From Lepeophtheirus salmonis (lineage: Eukaryota; Arthropoda; Copepoda; Siphonostomatoida; Caligidae), in contig NC_052131.2 in the NCBI RefSeq assembly GCF_016086655.4, forward strand, positions 13,437,940-13,501,939: a DNA stretch of 64,000 nt, read 5' to 3'. Within the stretch, counting starts at the first letter, position 1. Each line of letters begins with the position of its first letter. The position numbers and the translations under genes are program-made. The notes beneath the pieces are model-generated. The model was not told where the DNA came from, searched no databases, and saw only the letters and a program-made list of their open reading frames with translations. Positions 1-11,170 of this stretch are shown here, in pieces.

Positions 1-186
1 AATTTGAAAAAAAATTCAGATAAAGTTTAATTGTTTGGAAAAAGTTTTAAATCTTTTGGAAAAATAAGTTTTTCAGTATCTGCCTCTTCACAAAAAATTT
101 AATTTTTTGGAAAAATTTTCAAAATATTAAATTTTCTAGCAAAATACAACAGTCCCTTCAGCCAATCCCTACGGGTGCCCCTACTG
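1..186. repeat. Interspersed repeat family E, copy cut by window edge
   Basis: This is low-complexity sequence made of repeated blocks of the type ttttggaaaaa and aaaattttc. It ends in a GC-richer tail, acgggtgcccctactg. The same architecture, with a tail resembling gcggacgcccctg, recurs near 25.0, 38.1, 51.3 and 58.1 kb. The left end lies outside the window. No coding potential was seen. Confidence 0.55.
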
Positions 187-2050
187 TATTAAACACATTT
201 GTTTTAAAATGGTGAATAAAAAACATTATTTTGAAGTAATTTTACGTATCCAATGGCAAGTTAAAGGCCACGTGATCAACGCCCATTTATTCACCCTTTC
301 ATCTTAATTAACAAAGTAAACTCTGCAAAGGGAGGAAAAAGTTGCATATGGCATAAGGAAAATTGACAAAAATTATATAGTGACATCCTCTGTGGTGTTA
401 CAAAAAGCGGCATCTTATATGGATAAAAATATTTCAAAAAGACCATGAATTAACCAGGAACGTTGTTTTGAATCTTAAATTGTATAAATTCATGATTTAA
501 ATCACTAGTCAAGTAATAAGATGGTTAGTTAGCAAACAAAAGACAAAGAAAACAATAATCTTAAGTTAAGATAAAAAAGTGGTTCAAAAAACATTATAAA
601 CACACACTTATTTGATATGTAAGTATGTTACATAAGACAACATTTTTTGATGCATGAAATATGACCATATTTAGTATTTTAATTTATATACATACCTGGA
701 TATATCTTTACGTTAGCCAAAATATTAAATTCTTCATGCTTTGAAAAAACAAAAGATATAAAAACCACTAGAGGGCAAGATATAGGAATTTATACGTACC
801 CACATACATATATTTTTGTTTTCTTAAAATAATTATTGCTCCTTAATTAACATTATCTCAAATTAAAAAATGCGAGAAGAAGGAGAAAAAAATGATATGA
901 AGTAATATCTTAAAAAAAGAGCAAAATCCCTGTTGTAGAAGCATTCGTAAACCAAAAATTATCCAGAGCTTCCTTCTTAAATATAAATTCCCTCCATATG
1001 AATGGCCAAAAAATTGGTACCGGAACTATAGTGACAAAGTGGACATTAGCACCTTTTAGTAAATTAAGCTTAAGAGTAACTGAGGTAATATGATAAGCTT
1101 TTCAAATCCCTAATATTTTTCATCTATAATAGTCATGTAGCCAGAAATTTCAAAATGTATGTACTTTCATGTTATGCATTAAAAATTAAAAGCACTTAAT
1201 TTTAACAAACAAAATATTTGAAGTCAGTCGGGTTTTTTTTGGTTTTTTTTTAAACCCACAATTGTTCCATATTATCCCATGCTCAGGGTAATACGGATTA
1301 CCAAAGCAGAATTGGTATAAATGAAAATAAATTGATTTATTGTTTTTATTTAGCTACTAATTAAGTAATAATATATAGGAAGTATTAATACTTGATAAAT
1401 AACTTATACAGTCCTTATTATCCGGGCAATCAAGTGGTTTTTTTAGGCATTATATGGGTTAAATCTCCTACTTTGCAAAGTTAAATAAATCTATGGCCAA
1501 ATTTAAATTTGTAATAGCTCTTTACGTACCCCCTTACTAATGAAGATTGGGACACCTCTTAACAATGTCAGAAACGCCAATTAGTGTTTCCTTGATGTAA
1601 AATAGTTTAGAATCATTGGTTGAGGCATAAGGGGGTACCCCTCAAAACCATTTTTACCCCCTCTTTCTAGTTTAATTATTTTAATAAATATTTATTCAAT
1701 TCAAATTACAGAATTTTAACCACATTCTTGTACATATTTAACAATCGTTTTTTTTTTTTTTTTTTTTATGATCCTTCCAGGCCTGTAACTACGGTGGGTG
1801 TAAAAGGTAATGGTTATTGTATTAGTATTAGTAAATTAGTATTTTTTTAAATTATAATAACTATTATTTGTCTATTTTAGAAATACTTTCAAATTCTCAA
1901 AAATTTAAAACTTATGGTAAAATTTTATTTTTTTGACATTAATAGGAGGAACTTCTTTGTTTTCAAAAAAAAAAAATGTATTCATAATTACTCATAAGAG
2001 ATCTCAAAACATCCCCACAAGAAAAAAAATGAAATTTCTAAGCTAGTCAA
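187..2050. other. AT-rich stretch without a recognised gene
   Basis: Apart from one weak exon candidate at 696-738, I see only AT-rich sequence with homopolymer runs, including about 20 T at 1748-1767. A ccactagagggc motif at 766-777 recurs inverted near 63,004. No long open frame or transposase similarity was recognised. Confidence 0.5.
696..738 (-). CDS. Possible small internal exon (minus strand), unrecognised
   Basis: On the minus strand a 43-nt segment is bounded by an acceptor-like tttttcaaag and a donor-like CCAG|GTATGT. One frame is open and reads HEEFNILANVKIYP with one extra base, so the exon would end in phase 1. The acceptor is not the usual YAG and the segment is no richer in G+C than its surroundings. 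Chance occurrence in AT-rich DNA is quite possible. No family was recognised and no neighbouring exon was found. Confidence 0.15.
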
Positions 2051-2053
2051 CAT

Positions 2054-2230
2054 CATGCCTCCCAAAGAAAAATCCTATTCGGGCCCCTTACTCCAGAATT
2101 TGAAGTAGGGAATCCTCCATGGAAATAAGTGTAGCTGCGAAACTGATTAGAATGACTACTTCAAGCAAGAAAGTTTGCTTGTAATCAGGTGTATCACTAG
2201 TTTTTAAAGAAAGGCAGGCTTGAGCATAAT
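2054..2230 (+). other. GC-richer island with short open frames, possible decayed coding
   Basis: This segment is clearly richer in G+C than its flanks. One frame begins ATG and reads MPPKEKSYSGPLLQNLK before a stop. A second begins ATG and reads MEISVAAKLIRMTTSSKKVCL before a stop. They are in different frames, which would fit a frameshifted relic. I do not recognise a family, so this is only a pointer to former coding sequence. Confidence 0.2.
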
Positions 2231-4100
2231 TTTGTATTTCTTTATTTTTCAATTAGAGTACTCTAGTTTAATTGAAATAATAATTATTTTAAAAAAGGGC
2301 CTCCATATAATATACCTAATTATACCAATTTTTGTAGCTCAAGGCATCGAATGTTATTGAATCTGAGTCCAAAAAACTTATTAACCACGCAATCCCAGAT
2401 ACTACTGCATGTAGGTATTAACGTTTTTAATAGAATATGATCACACATACAATATGTTCATTAAAGAATGTCTGTCACACCTTTCATCCAAATTTGTATT
2501 CGCTCTGAATTAAAATCATGACAGCGTGGTATGCTATGGACATCATCAATAGCTGCCAATATGTTTTACGGCGTATTGAGGATGATATTGCTTGTGAAAT
2601 ACTGGTTAATATATACAGCAAAATATAGTACTTAAACATATCACAAATTTGTTTGAGTTGTTATTTCTTCATTCCATACATATCACAGTTTTAGTAATTT
2701 AGTTAAGTTACAACAAGTATTGTGTCCCCACTGTGTATATTGGAAAAGTATCAGATTTTACCCTGTTATTTGTTATTTATATGTAAATAATGAATAACCT
2801 AAATAGATCATATTTTTTGGTTAATCAGCTACAATTACGCCATATTTGATTAGAAAATATTTATTATCTGTCTGGGCTCTCACTCATCACTAAAGATATC
2901 GGAAAGAAATATTTCTTTTGTATTGGGGCTTAATAAAATATGACGTCCTATGTTGATGACAACATAACCACGCAACTTTTCAATGTTATGTGTCTTCCAA
3001 AAAATGGACAATGGCCCTTGTTTCAGTGCCTATGATAATCTCAAATCTATAACTTAGTTACTTTAGTGTCTTATTCTATACCTTAAGTGGTTCTTTGTTT
3101 TAAAATACCCAGTTCCATCCAAGTCTAAATTTGAATTATACGTGTCTATCCGGTTTGAAAAAATACCCGAAACCCATTCATAAGAATATAAATATTCTAT
3201 ATTATGACCATAATAATATAGATATATTATAATTAACAAGTCTATTATAAAACAAAGTTAATGAATGACTCCGTAATTAAGATCTCAATAATAAATGTAA
3301 GAAAATTTAAAAATGATTTGCCTTCAGGCTTATGGATATTAGAGTCATTTGATGCATATAATTGGATGTTTTTATGACTGATGAGCTTATGTTCATATCT
3401 ACTTATATATGTATGTATACACTATACATACATATATCAGAACCTACCATACAAAAATTGGATAAAGTCATTATCAACACTTTTAGATTTTTTTGATCAA
3501 TAATAAATAGCAGGAGAGAGAAAAATCATATTATGGAGAATCCATGTTTTGAACTAAGGTGAAGTGAATATTGAACCACAAATTGCATCCATAAATTCTT
3601 AAATGGCAATTTGTATGCAGATGGGATTTGTACATTAAATGTCTAGAAGTTTGCCATACTCCCCACTATGTCGAAAATTGAATGCTGGAATGTATGTAGC
3701 CTTGAAATTGCATTTATACTTTTAGTACTTAAATACAAATCTACATATATTGTATGCCTAAAAGAAACATAGATACATTTTAATAACATTCAAATGTGTT
3801 ATAAGCCATACATACCTATGTATGTATAAGTAACCTTCAAAAACATTTTACTAATCAGTAAACTATAAGTTTAAAATAAGTAATAAAATAAAACAGAAAC
3901 AACAAATTCGTTGTCAAAAATAGAGAAATTTGTTTTTCAATTCGTTTAAACGAACTTGATTGATCAAAATCGTTATACTCTTGTTGTTTTTCACGGAATT
4001 CTACTAAGACATTAACAATAATGTAAGCTTTAGATTTAAATTAAATATATCATGAATGTAGGCATATATAGGTTAAAATTGGTTTAGGGGGCAAGATCGT
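2231..4100. other. AT-rich stretch without a recognised gene
   Basis: I see no supported gene here. The only notable structure is the perfect inverted repeat at 3405-3437, listed separately. Confidence 0.5.
3405..3437. repeat. Perfect 15-bp-stem inverted repeat (simple-sequence cruciform)
   Basis: The arm atatatgtatgtata is followed after only three bases (cac) by its exact reverse complement. It consists of TA and TATG-type simple sequence. It is probably a cruciform-prone microsatellite and not an RNA gene. Confidence 0.7.
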
Positions 4101-4750
4101 GTAAGATCAAATCAACAATTATATATTTGCTGAAAATCAAGAAAAATTTAGGAATTTAGTGTTTTTTTCTGGAATGCCAATCAGGAATGGCATAGGAAAA
4201 TAATATTTTATTTGCAATTCCAATTCTTATTTATTACTTTTCTAAGTTATGAAAAAAAAAAAAATTGCCAGACCCCCAAATTAAGGATTTTTTTACTTTT
4301 TAATAGAAAATGTAATATTTGTATCTATTTCTTTTTTTTTTTCAAGAAAATTAATTTTTCTAATTATTTTCCAAAAAAATTTAATCTCGACTGAATAACT
4401 AAGTTTTTAAATTTTTCTCCAAAAATTTTGGATTATGGGAATTTTTCTCTCGTAATATATATTTTTTAATTAATAAAATTTAATTGCTTGAAAAAACATT
4501 CTGAGGAATTAATACCTTTTTGTGAAAAGCTCTAGATTTTTTTAAAAAAATTTTACTAAATTTAACTTTTGGATTTATTTTTTCTGGAATTATTCCCATC
4601 ACTAGTTTGCTTACTTCTACGATTTTTTTTTTTCATAAAGAAAAGTTTTGCTATTTGTTTATTTGTCTGCAGAGGGCTCACTCAATTCAAGAACAGTTAT
4701 TTGTTGGACGAAAAATTATATTAAAAAAGAAAAGGGGAGTACATATCTAT
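4101..4750. repeat. Low-complexity repeat DNA with a TAGTGATGGGA-type end
   Basis: This is homopolymer-rich sequence with gccagacccccaaat near 4266. The segment near 4594-4617 reads, on the minus strand, tagtgatgggaataattcc. That resembles the end of the element at 32,051. It is probably a decayed member of that family. Its other boundary is unclear. Confidence 0.3.
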
Positions 4751-5343
4751 TATTGTTGAGACTCAGTACATTAGCGATTTTTTTTTTTCCGGTTCGGTCT
4801 TAAATGATTTTTTCTAGACCAATTTGGACTGCAGACTGATTTCTTTTTGTCTCACTTTGTACACCGATTTGGATTCGGTTTCAATTTATGGACACATTTT
4901 TTTCGGTCTAAATTTATGGACACATTTTCTCGGTCTCATTTATTATGAAAGAACTATTTTTTTTTTCAAGATAAACTGTCATTTATTTTTTTTCAAAAAA
5001 ATCTCTAAGGACACGATAATTTCTAAAGCATATACTGTATACATATAAGAGACGGTGGGATCAATATTAATACGAGCTATTTCTATTAAAACTTTGTATT
5101 ACGTCATTGTAGTTGAATTACATATGATGTCATGTTATAAACAATTTATCTGTATAATTGGTCTAGTCCGAATTTTTTTGGGACCAAACTAGACCAAATT
5201 TTTCCTCTGGACCGATCTAGATAGAATTTTTATATGAGACCGGTCCAGGCCAAGCTTTTTTGTTGGACTGAACTAATTTGGTCCAACAAAAAATATAACG
5301 GTCTTAGATCCGTCTAGAATTTCCAGACCGAAACCCAACACTA
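4751..5343. mobile_element. TIR element, family A (TGTTGAGACTC...GACCGAAACCCAACA)
   Basis: The left end reads tattgttgagactcagtac and the right end gaccgaaacccaacacta. The right end in reverse complement begins tagtgttgggtttcggtc, so the two ends form imperfect terminal inverted repeats starting at a TA dinucleotide. Internal text is built from variants of cggttcggtct, gacacattttt and gaccggtccagg. Related copies occur at 22,239-22,470 and 59,263-59,960. No transposase was seen, so this is a non-autonomous, MITE-like element. TA target duplication suggests a Tc1/mariner-type mobiliser (inference). Confidence 0.55.
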
Positions 5344-6391
5344 ATGTCTACATATATTGCAAAAAAATTCTAACTGTCTATGGCCGAACCTAATAACTCT
5401 GAGTAATCTCGTGTACTCCCGCTTGTATTTAAATATGGAGAGGATACAAAATTTTGTTCAGGGCATATTTATATTTGAATTAAAAATGAAATATAGTACG
5501 TTTATTGTATAAATAAACAATTTGTTAATTATAAACATTGATTGCATATGATTATAAAAAAAGGTGAATTAAATTTTTTCGATTTTTAAAAGACCACATT
5601 TCATTTCTTGTTCAAATCGAAATATCTTCAAAATTAAAATATTATTAGCTTCATACTTGTATTTTTGTTAGACTGAGCAAAAAGTTTCGATAAATAACTG
5701 TTTGGTGATTAGAAAAGGAAAAACGGTTGTTGCGTGTTCTCTTTTTTACTTCTTTATTTATTATTTGCCAAATCATTTTTGTGGTAACGTCTCCCTCAAA
5801 TGAAGAATCTATACCTTGCCATTTATCTTAATGTAATGTTGAATATACGTTCAACATTACTGATTAAAAACTACTTTTAAAAAAATTTCTCATTACCAGG
5901 ATTGCAATTAACAGAATCTGTATCTACCTGTTGTTCCTAGGAGTTCGTATTTTTTTCATTTTGATATTCTAGACACAGACCATTTGATCATCTCGTCATC
6001 TTCAAGTTCTGCTCCACATGTGCAGAAGATTTAACTATTTAACATATAGTATAAAGTACAGTTTTTTTGCTACAATGAAAAAAATAAACGACTCCACATC
6101 TCATGAACTAATCATATGATTGCGAAAAAAATAGATTTAAAGTTTGCAAGTAAAAATTTACATGATCTCCGTGGTCATTTGATTCCAAAACTTTAAATTT
6201 CATCAAATTTTAAAGTGATTGGGTTAAAAATTGTTTTGACTTAAGGTAATTTGATATCCAATCAGCCATATATGTATTATATACTGTTAATCCAGTTGAA
6301 ATTTGCAGTCAAAACGCACATCCCTAATTTGAACCTTTACTTTAGTTTATTTTAATGATGTATGTATGTTTTATAGCTTTAAAAAAATATT
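5344..6391. other. AT-rich stretch without a recognised gene
   Basis: No supported gene, RNA or repeat was identified in this stretch. Confidence 0.5.
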
Positions 6392-6622
6392 TTGGCAAGT
6401 AAAAGTCTGGTTTATAGCTATTTGTCATATATTACACGCCAGCCTTTCCATTTAGTAGATGAGTCTCATTGGCCCTTAATAAGGTATTTCGCTGGAGGAT
6501 TTATAGTTTTTTATCTTATTTTAGAGTTGTTTTCAATATTCATACATATTCCATATGAAAACAAGCGTCTCTACGAAAATCAACTTCCGAATCATAATTT
6601 TTCTGCACCTGTCTACAAATGA
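6392..6622 (+). pseudogene. COX3-like N-terminal fragment (possible nuclear mitochondrial insertion)
   Basis: The open frame contains RQPFHLVDESHWPL. It resembles the conserved N-terminal segment of mitochondrial cytochrome c oxidase subunit III, where an H-P-[FY]-H-[LM]-V-x-x-S-P-W-P-L pattern is typical. A single base change (CCT to CAT) would explain the missing proline. A hydrophobic stretch follows (GGFIVFYLILELFSIFIH), as expected for the first COX3 helix. The similarity then fades and the frame ends after 76 codons, far shorter than the roughly 260-residue enzyme. The frame has no ATG start near the motif; it opens after a TAA at 6380. The simplest reading is a small decayed nuclear copy of mitochondrial DNA. 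Chance resemblance in a hydrophobic ORF remains possible. Confidence 0.4.
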
Positions 6623-6921
6623 AGATAATAAAAATATGTTTGTGTCTATATACTTTATACATGTGTATTCAACTGATCAGAAACATGAGGATAATAACAA
6701 TAAGTGATAACAAATTGAAATTTAATGATATTACAATCCGTAATTCCACCACCCCTGACGAGAACTTCCGTCCTGATGATGTCCTCTCCGGAAAGAATGA
6801 AGACATCTGTGACTTCCTCTCACAACAGGGAATCAGATCTGTCACTCCTTCTAATGCTACCCTATGCATTAGTAGAGGGTGCTGGTCTATGTTTACAGAG
6901 TCAAAATATCCTCAAGAGTGA
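6619..6921 (+). CDS. Small ORF with signal-peptide-like N terminus, unrecognised
   Basis: This is an ATG-initiated frame of 100 codons. Residues 1-21 (MKIIKICLCLYTLYMCIQLI) look like a signal peptide or membrane anchor. The second half is GC-richer than the surrounding DNA, with many C-ending codons. It reads as a plausible soluble chain with TPDENFRPDDVLSG, EDICDFLSQQG and ATLCISRGCWSMF. Mature-region cysteines lie in the EDIC and LCISRGC segments. The start overlaps the stop of the preceding COX3-like frame by the four bases ATGA. No family was recognised. It could be a short secreted protein, the terminal exon of a longer gene whose true 5' part lies elsewhere, or a coding fragment carried by a repeat. 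I see no poly(A) signal that settles this. Confidence 0.35.
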   Translation: MKIIKICLCLYTLYMCIQLIRNMRIITISDNKLKFNDITIRNSTTPDENFRPDDVLSGKNEDICDFLSQQGIRSVTPSNATLCISRGCWSMFTESKYPQE

Positions 6922-7119
6922 CTTGTATTTTTTGGGTCCTGGAATTATATATCGCTACATATAAAAATAGGTGTTCTGGAATATAAAAGAAACCGTTTTT
7001 TACGAGTCTGTATTTAATGCTTTTGTTTATAAATGTGTAAAAAGTATGTACGTACTTATATTTATAGACAAAAATGAAAATAAGATCCTAGTTGTAGAAT
7101 CTGAACATATTTTATAAAA

Positions 7120-7178
7120 ATTAGTGCTGTGTTGACTTTAACAATTATCGAATACACTCAAGTAGACACAGCACTAAT
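7120..7178. mobile_element. 59-bp miniature palindromic element, family H
   Basis: The perfect 13-bp arms attagtgctgtgt and acacagcactaat bracket 33 bases. The interior (gactttaacaattatcgaatacactcaagtag) is a shortened version of the start of the 0.9-kb element at 50,908, which also reads gtgttgtgtcgac...taacaatt...tcaacttgagtag. It looks like an extreme internal-deletion derivative, and the arms end at TA. Confidence 0.6.
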
Positions 7179-8080
7179 AAAAATCGTTAATATGCAATAA
7201 CGAAACGAATTATTAAAAAAATAGGTGATCCGGTTGTATTATATGTAGACAAATTCAACTGCATGGGTGTTCTGGTTAATGGATACGCATTTATGTACCT
7301 ATGTCAAGTCATGACACAACTCTCGTCCCTATGTTGTAGGATATCGTGGACTACTTCTACTATTTATGAAAGCTTTTGACGTTTACATTATATTACGTAT
7401 GTATATAGGTATATACGTACCTATAGTAGTACCTAATAATACTTTGTGGTTCTACAAATTATAATTAAGGAAGGAAGAAGGGACCACCCCCAAAATCAAA
7501 GGGAAGCCACTAACATGGTGTGTCTTTCATTCTTAACACACTGACAAGCATTTTTTTGAGGGAGGGAGAAAAACAAAAAATCTGGTCACAGGAGGTAACA
7601 AAAAAATATCGATCATGACATGTCTCCTTTAGATCGTATGTGACTAAATATGATAAGATAATAGCCCTGAAATTCCTTAGTCGTCGGTATTTAGGACACT
7701 TTTTTTAACAAAAAATAAGTTAGTTTATTTAGAACAATACGGACATATTGGATAAGGAATGACATTTTGTTAGCTTGGAAATATTGTACATTATTGAATG
7801 CCATTTTCTTTTTTATAGGGATAATTATTTCATTCTATGAAGTATTGAACTGCAAAATTTATGTAGTTTAATGATTATTCCATAAGTTCAAATGGAGGTT
7901 TCAGCATTTTTAGAAACAAAAAGAAATCCCTGTCGCTTTACCTACTTTATGTTTTACTGTAAGAAATTTATAGAAAGATTTTCGATATTTATACCCCATG
8001 GAATGGGGTTTAAGTGTGATTGGCAATCTTCTTATTTAAAAAATTCGATTCCAAAATACATGGCCGTGAGGACTTGAGAT
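7179..8080. other. AT-rich stretch without a recognised gene
   Basis: No supported gene was identified. Short open frames such as 7892-8077 have no recognisable motif. Confidence 0.45.
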
Positions 8081-8441
8081 TCAATCAGACTAATTTGAAG
8101 TCAGATGTTGACAAATTGTCATCAGAGTAACAAACTCACCTTTCCCATAAATGATTTAATCATTATTTTCTGATCATTTGATACAGTTATTAATCGTCCG
8201 ATTTTTTTATTAGTTTCGTTCCAATCTTATTATGTACATGAATTTTGTCAATCAATATTTATATATTTTGTTTTTATTTCAATTGTCTAACTTTAAAAGA
8301 ACACTATCAAAGTAAAAATCACTGTGTAATCTGTCAAAAATATTTAAAATTAATGAGTTTAAGAAAATTCAATAGGGGTCTATGGAAAACCAAAAATCAA
8401 TAAGTGGTCTGTGGGTTAAAAGATTTGGGAACCTATGGTCT
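8081..8441 (-). mobile_element. Probable hAT-type MITE end
   Basis: Read on the minus strand from 8441, the sequence runs gaccataggttcccaaatc and continues with cccacagaccacttattg and ggttttccatagacccc. This closely follows the usual opening of hAT-type elements (CAGTGGTTCCCAAAC followed by a CCACGGACCAC-like segment), with a degraded first hexamer. The opposite end was not found, so the lower coordinate is arbitrary. Confidence 0.4.
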
Positions 8442-9680
8442 TCCAATTGAAGATACAGACAGTTTTCGAAAACAAATTCTGTCAATAAGGTTGGGTACTT
8501 TACTATAACCATAATGAAAATAATTCCTTTAGAGGGTGCTTTCAAACTCAAATCTTTTTCAAGAACGGATAACAGTGAAGGGATTTATATAGCAATTACA
8601 ATTACCCATCAGTTAAAAATAATGAATCAGAAAAGTACATGCTCTACCAATTCTATCAATCCTACAGGCCATAAAAATCACCTCCTATGCCCAAGCCCCA
8701 AAAATAGAATAAATAAAAAATCATTTTAGTCGTTAAGGAATCAACAAAGTCAAAAAAATAATTTTATATCATAATTAACTGATTCAACTCCATCACAAAC
8801 TCATATATAAGAATAGAAACAAGTTATTCTCTTTTGATGTTAGGCCTTGAAGTATGGACTAGGTATGTACACTCATTGTTATCAATCCTTTTAAAAGTGT
8901 AGGAATTACACACATTAAATTTACCTGATAAGTTATTAGAAGCACTTGTTTATATTTGGTACTTATACAGGCCAACATATACAGCATAATAATAATTATT
9001 ATTATGGTGACCGATGAAATGACATGCCACCATGACTCCACATCATAAAACGGAAGTAAATAATATTATAATTAATACAGCATTTTATCTTGCTCAAAAG
9101 ATAAAATATGTTCCTAACAAGGAAGGTTGTACGTGCGGACATACATCTTGAGCTCATTTTAATTTATTTTTTGAACATAAAATCAAAAAATATTTTGTAA
9201 ATAGGATAATTTTTAAGGGGGGAGAAAATAGTTGGAAATGTGATATGCATAAGGTCAGAGTTAAGAAAAAAATTAAATTGAATATCAAAAATTAGAGTTG
9301 TATCGATCCCCGCTCGGTGTAGTCCCATTCTATTTATCAGTCCCTAAAAAATGTCCTATTTTAGAGTCCCCTTTCCTGTAGTATTATAAAAATATCTCAG
9401 TTTAAAAATAAAACTAGTTTTGTAAAGTTTTAATTACATTTCTTGCACGATAATAGTTTTCCATTATTCTTATTTAGACATATTTATAAGTCTTTTAATA
9501 TTGGATCCTAGATGGTAGATATTAATTGAGGATGACGTCACAGGCAGATATCTTTGATGACATCCTTCAGATATAGAACGGGACGTCAAAATTTTGGAAC
9601 TGTTACATCCTTATGAAATATTCAAAGATACATTTGATTAACTCTTATGTATTGAAAATCTGAGGTAATTATAATTTCTG
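8442..9680. other. AT-rich stretch without a firm gene
   Basis: An ATG frame at 8514-8729 (71 codons) has no recognisable motif. At 8985-9006 there is a perfect 22-base palindrome, cataataataa followed by its complement. Nothing else was supported. Confidence 0.45.
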
Positions 9681-10033
9681 TTGGGAAATAGAGGAATTGG
9701 ATTAGGATCGGTCACACCAACAAAAAATATCTAAATCGGTCTCATTTAAAATTTGAGGAAGACCCACTATATAAAGAATTGTTAATGACATAGTGTGTGT
9801 TTCCAATTTGTCAACATCCATTCAATGACGTCATATGAAACTTAAAGTGTTTCATATTTTTATAACTAGAATAGCTTCATAAAAAAGAGACAACATTGGT
9901 TGAAACGGAACAAAAAAGTTGGCCATTTGAGAACTGTTTAATTCCACGATCTGAACCATCAGTCTCGACCGAAATAATAGTATAGAAAATTTCATTTAAA
10001 ACCAAATGTGTCTCAGACCTAGACTTGACAATA
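9681..10033. repeat. Degenerate family A-like repeat
   Basis: The segment contains family A vocabulary: ggatcggtcacacc, aatcggtctcat and gtctcgaccgaaa. It ends gtctcagacctagacttgacaat, which resembles the family A right end cagaccgaaacccaacacta. The left boundary is uncertain. Confidence 0.35.
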
Positions 10034-10612
10034 ATATCAAGTGCATATATTAATTAAATATTACTTTTGTAATATTGAGAAGCATGAGTGAAACGTTGCT
10101 CACAGTAATATATATCGAAATCATATTATACTGTAAAAGGATTTGAATAGAGTTTGGATGCGGGTTTAGTCTTCTTTTTTGAGCAACTATCATCATCATG
10201 ACTTATTGTCTTCTTATTTGCTGACGTACTAAAGAGGCCCCGAAATCAATTTGGAAGATAAGACATGATATATTTTCTACTTTTATTTCTCAAATACACA
10301 ACAGGGAATTATTTTACTAAATGGGCCCCACATAAATTTAAGGAGATTCAAATATGTGTTGGATCTTTAAAAAAAAATTACATCAGAGGTAAAACTTATT
10401 CTTCTTTTTTTTTTCTCCTCTTTACAAAATAAAAAATTAATGATCTTTCATGTACATAAAAAAAAATCAGGAAAAAGTTTACGAGCCAGAAGAACTCCTA
10501 AATTATATTTATATCTGTATATAATTATTCAACAACAACGTAGAGTAATTGTAAGAAAATTACATCATGTTCCAAACATAATTTGTTTAATTCTGTCAAC
10601 AATATACCTGCT
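10034..10612. other. AT-rich stretch without a recognised gene
   Basis: An open frame at 10,440-10,682 starting at ATG (80 codons) has no recognised motif and is low in complexity. It runs into a family C repeat end, so I do not treat it as a gene. Confidence 0.45.
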
Positions 10613-10613
10613 A

Positions 10614-10656
10614 GGGTTTCTCTTTTCCCGGGGAATTTTCTTTGATCGGTATTCTG
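10614..10656. repeat. Family C repeat end (GGGTTTCTCTTTTCCCGG...)
   Basis: The sequence gggtttctcttttcccggggaattttctttgatcgg matches, with few differences, the left end of the complete 92-bp element at 40,948-41,039. No matching right end is visible here, so this is a partial copy. Confidence 0.5.
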
Positions 10657-10872
10657 ATAAATATTTAGGTCCCATTAGTTAACAAGAAATTCTAAGTGAT
10701 GGAAGCCATAATTTTTCCAATACATGGTTTTAGTAATGTGTATTTTGCGTTGCATAAGTGTGATCAGTTTACGTTGGAAAGTGTTAAAAAGATTAAACTT
10801 CTTACAAAAAAAGACCTTTATTAAACAGTTTTGTGATTATGTGACTCAGTATTGTTTAAGCACGTGGCAAAT

Positions 10873-11170
10873 ATGAATAAAAGCGAAGAGAAAATACGCC
10901 ATATTTTACAGTTTTTCTACTAATAAGGCGAAAACGTAAGCCATGTGGCTCAAAATGTGAATAGTGTTTATGGTATTGATACTGTAACTCCCAATCACCT
11001 CAATTTTGGTTTCGTCAATTCTTTTTCGGTAATTTTTATGTCAAAGATATACGACGCTCTGGAAGGCCAATTGTTGAAAATATGGAGAAAATATATGAAA
11101 TCATCGCGTTCGACCGTTATTTAAGCACTGTTTGATTGCCAAGGAGATAAAACTTGAGAAAAAAATCCAT
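10873..11170 (+). pseudogene. Decayed mariner-type transposase, N-terminal part
   Basis: Reading across frames gives an N-terminal mariner DNA-binding region. It starts at MNKSEEKIRHILQFF, followed by HVAQNVNSVYGIDTVTP. After a frame change the linker RRSGRPIVENMEKIYEI appears, then AFDRYLSTV. The RSGRP linker followed by a second helix-turn-helix is typical of mariner (DD34D) elements. There are multiple stops and at least one frameshift, and the catalytic domain is absent downstream. Only the 5' third survives. No clear terminal inverted repeats were located. Confidence 0.7.

Noticed and set aside
3405..3437. Hairpin as a microRNA precursor
   Set aside because: The arms are simple TA/TATG repeats with a three-base loop, unlike a pre-microRNA.
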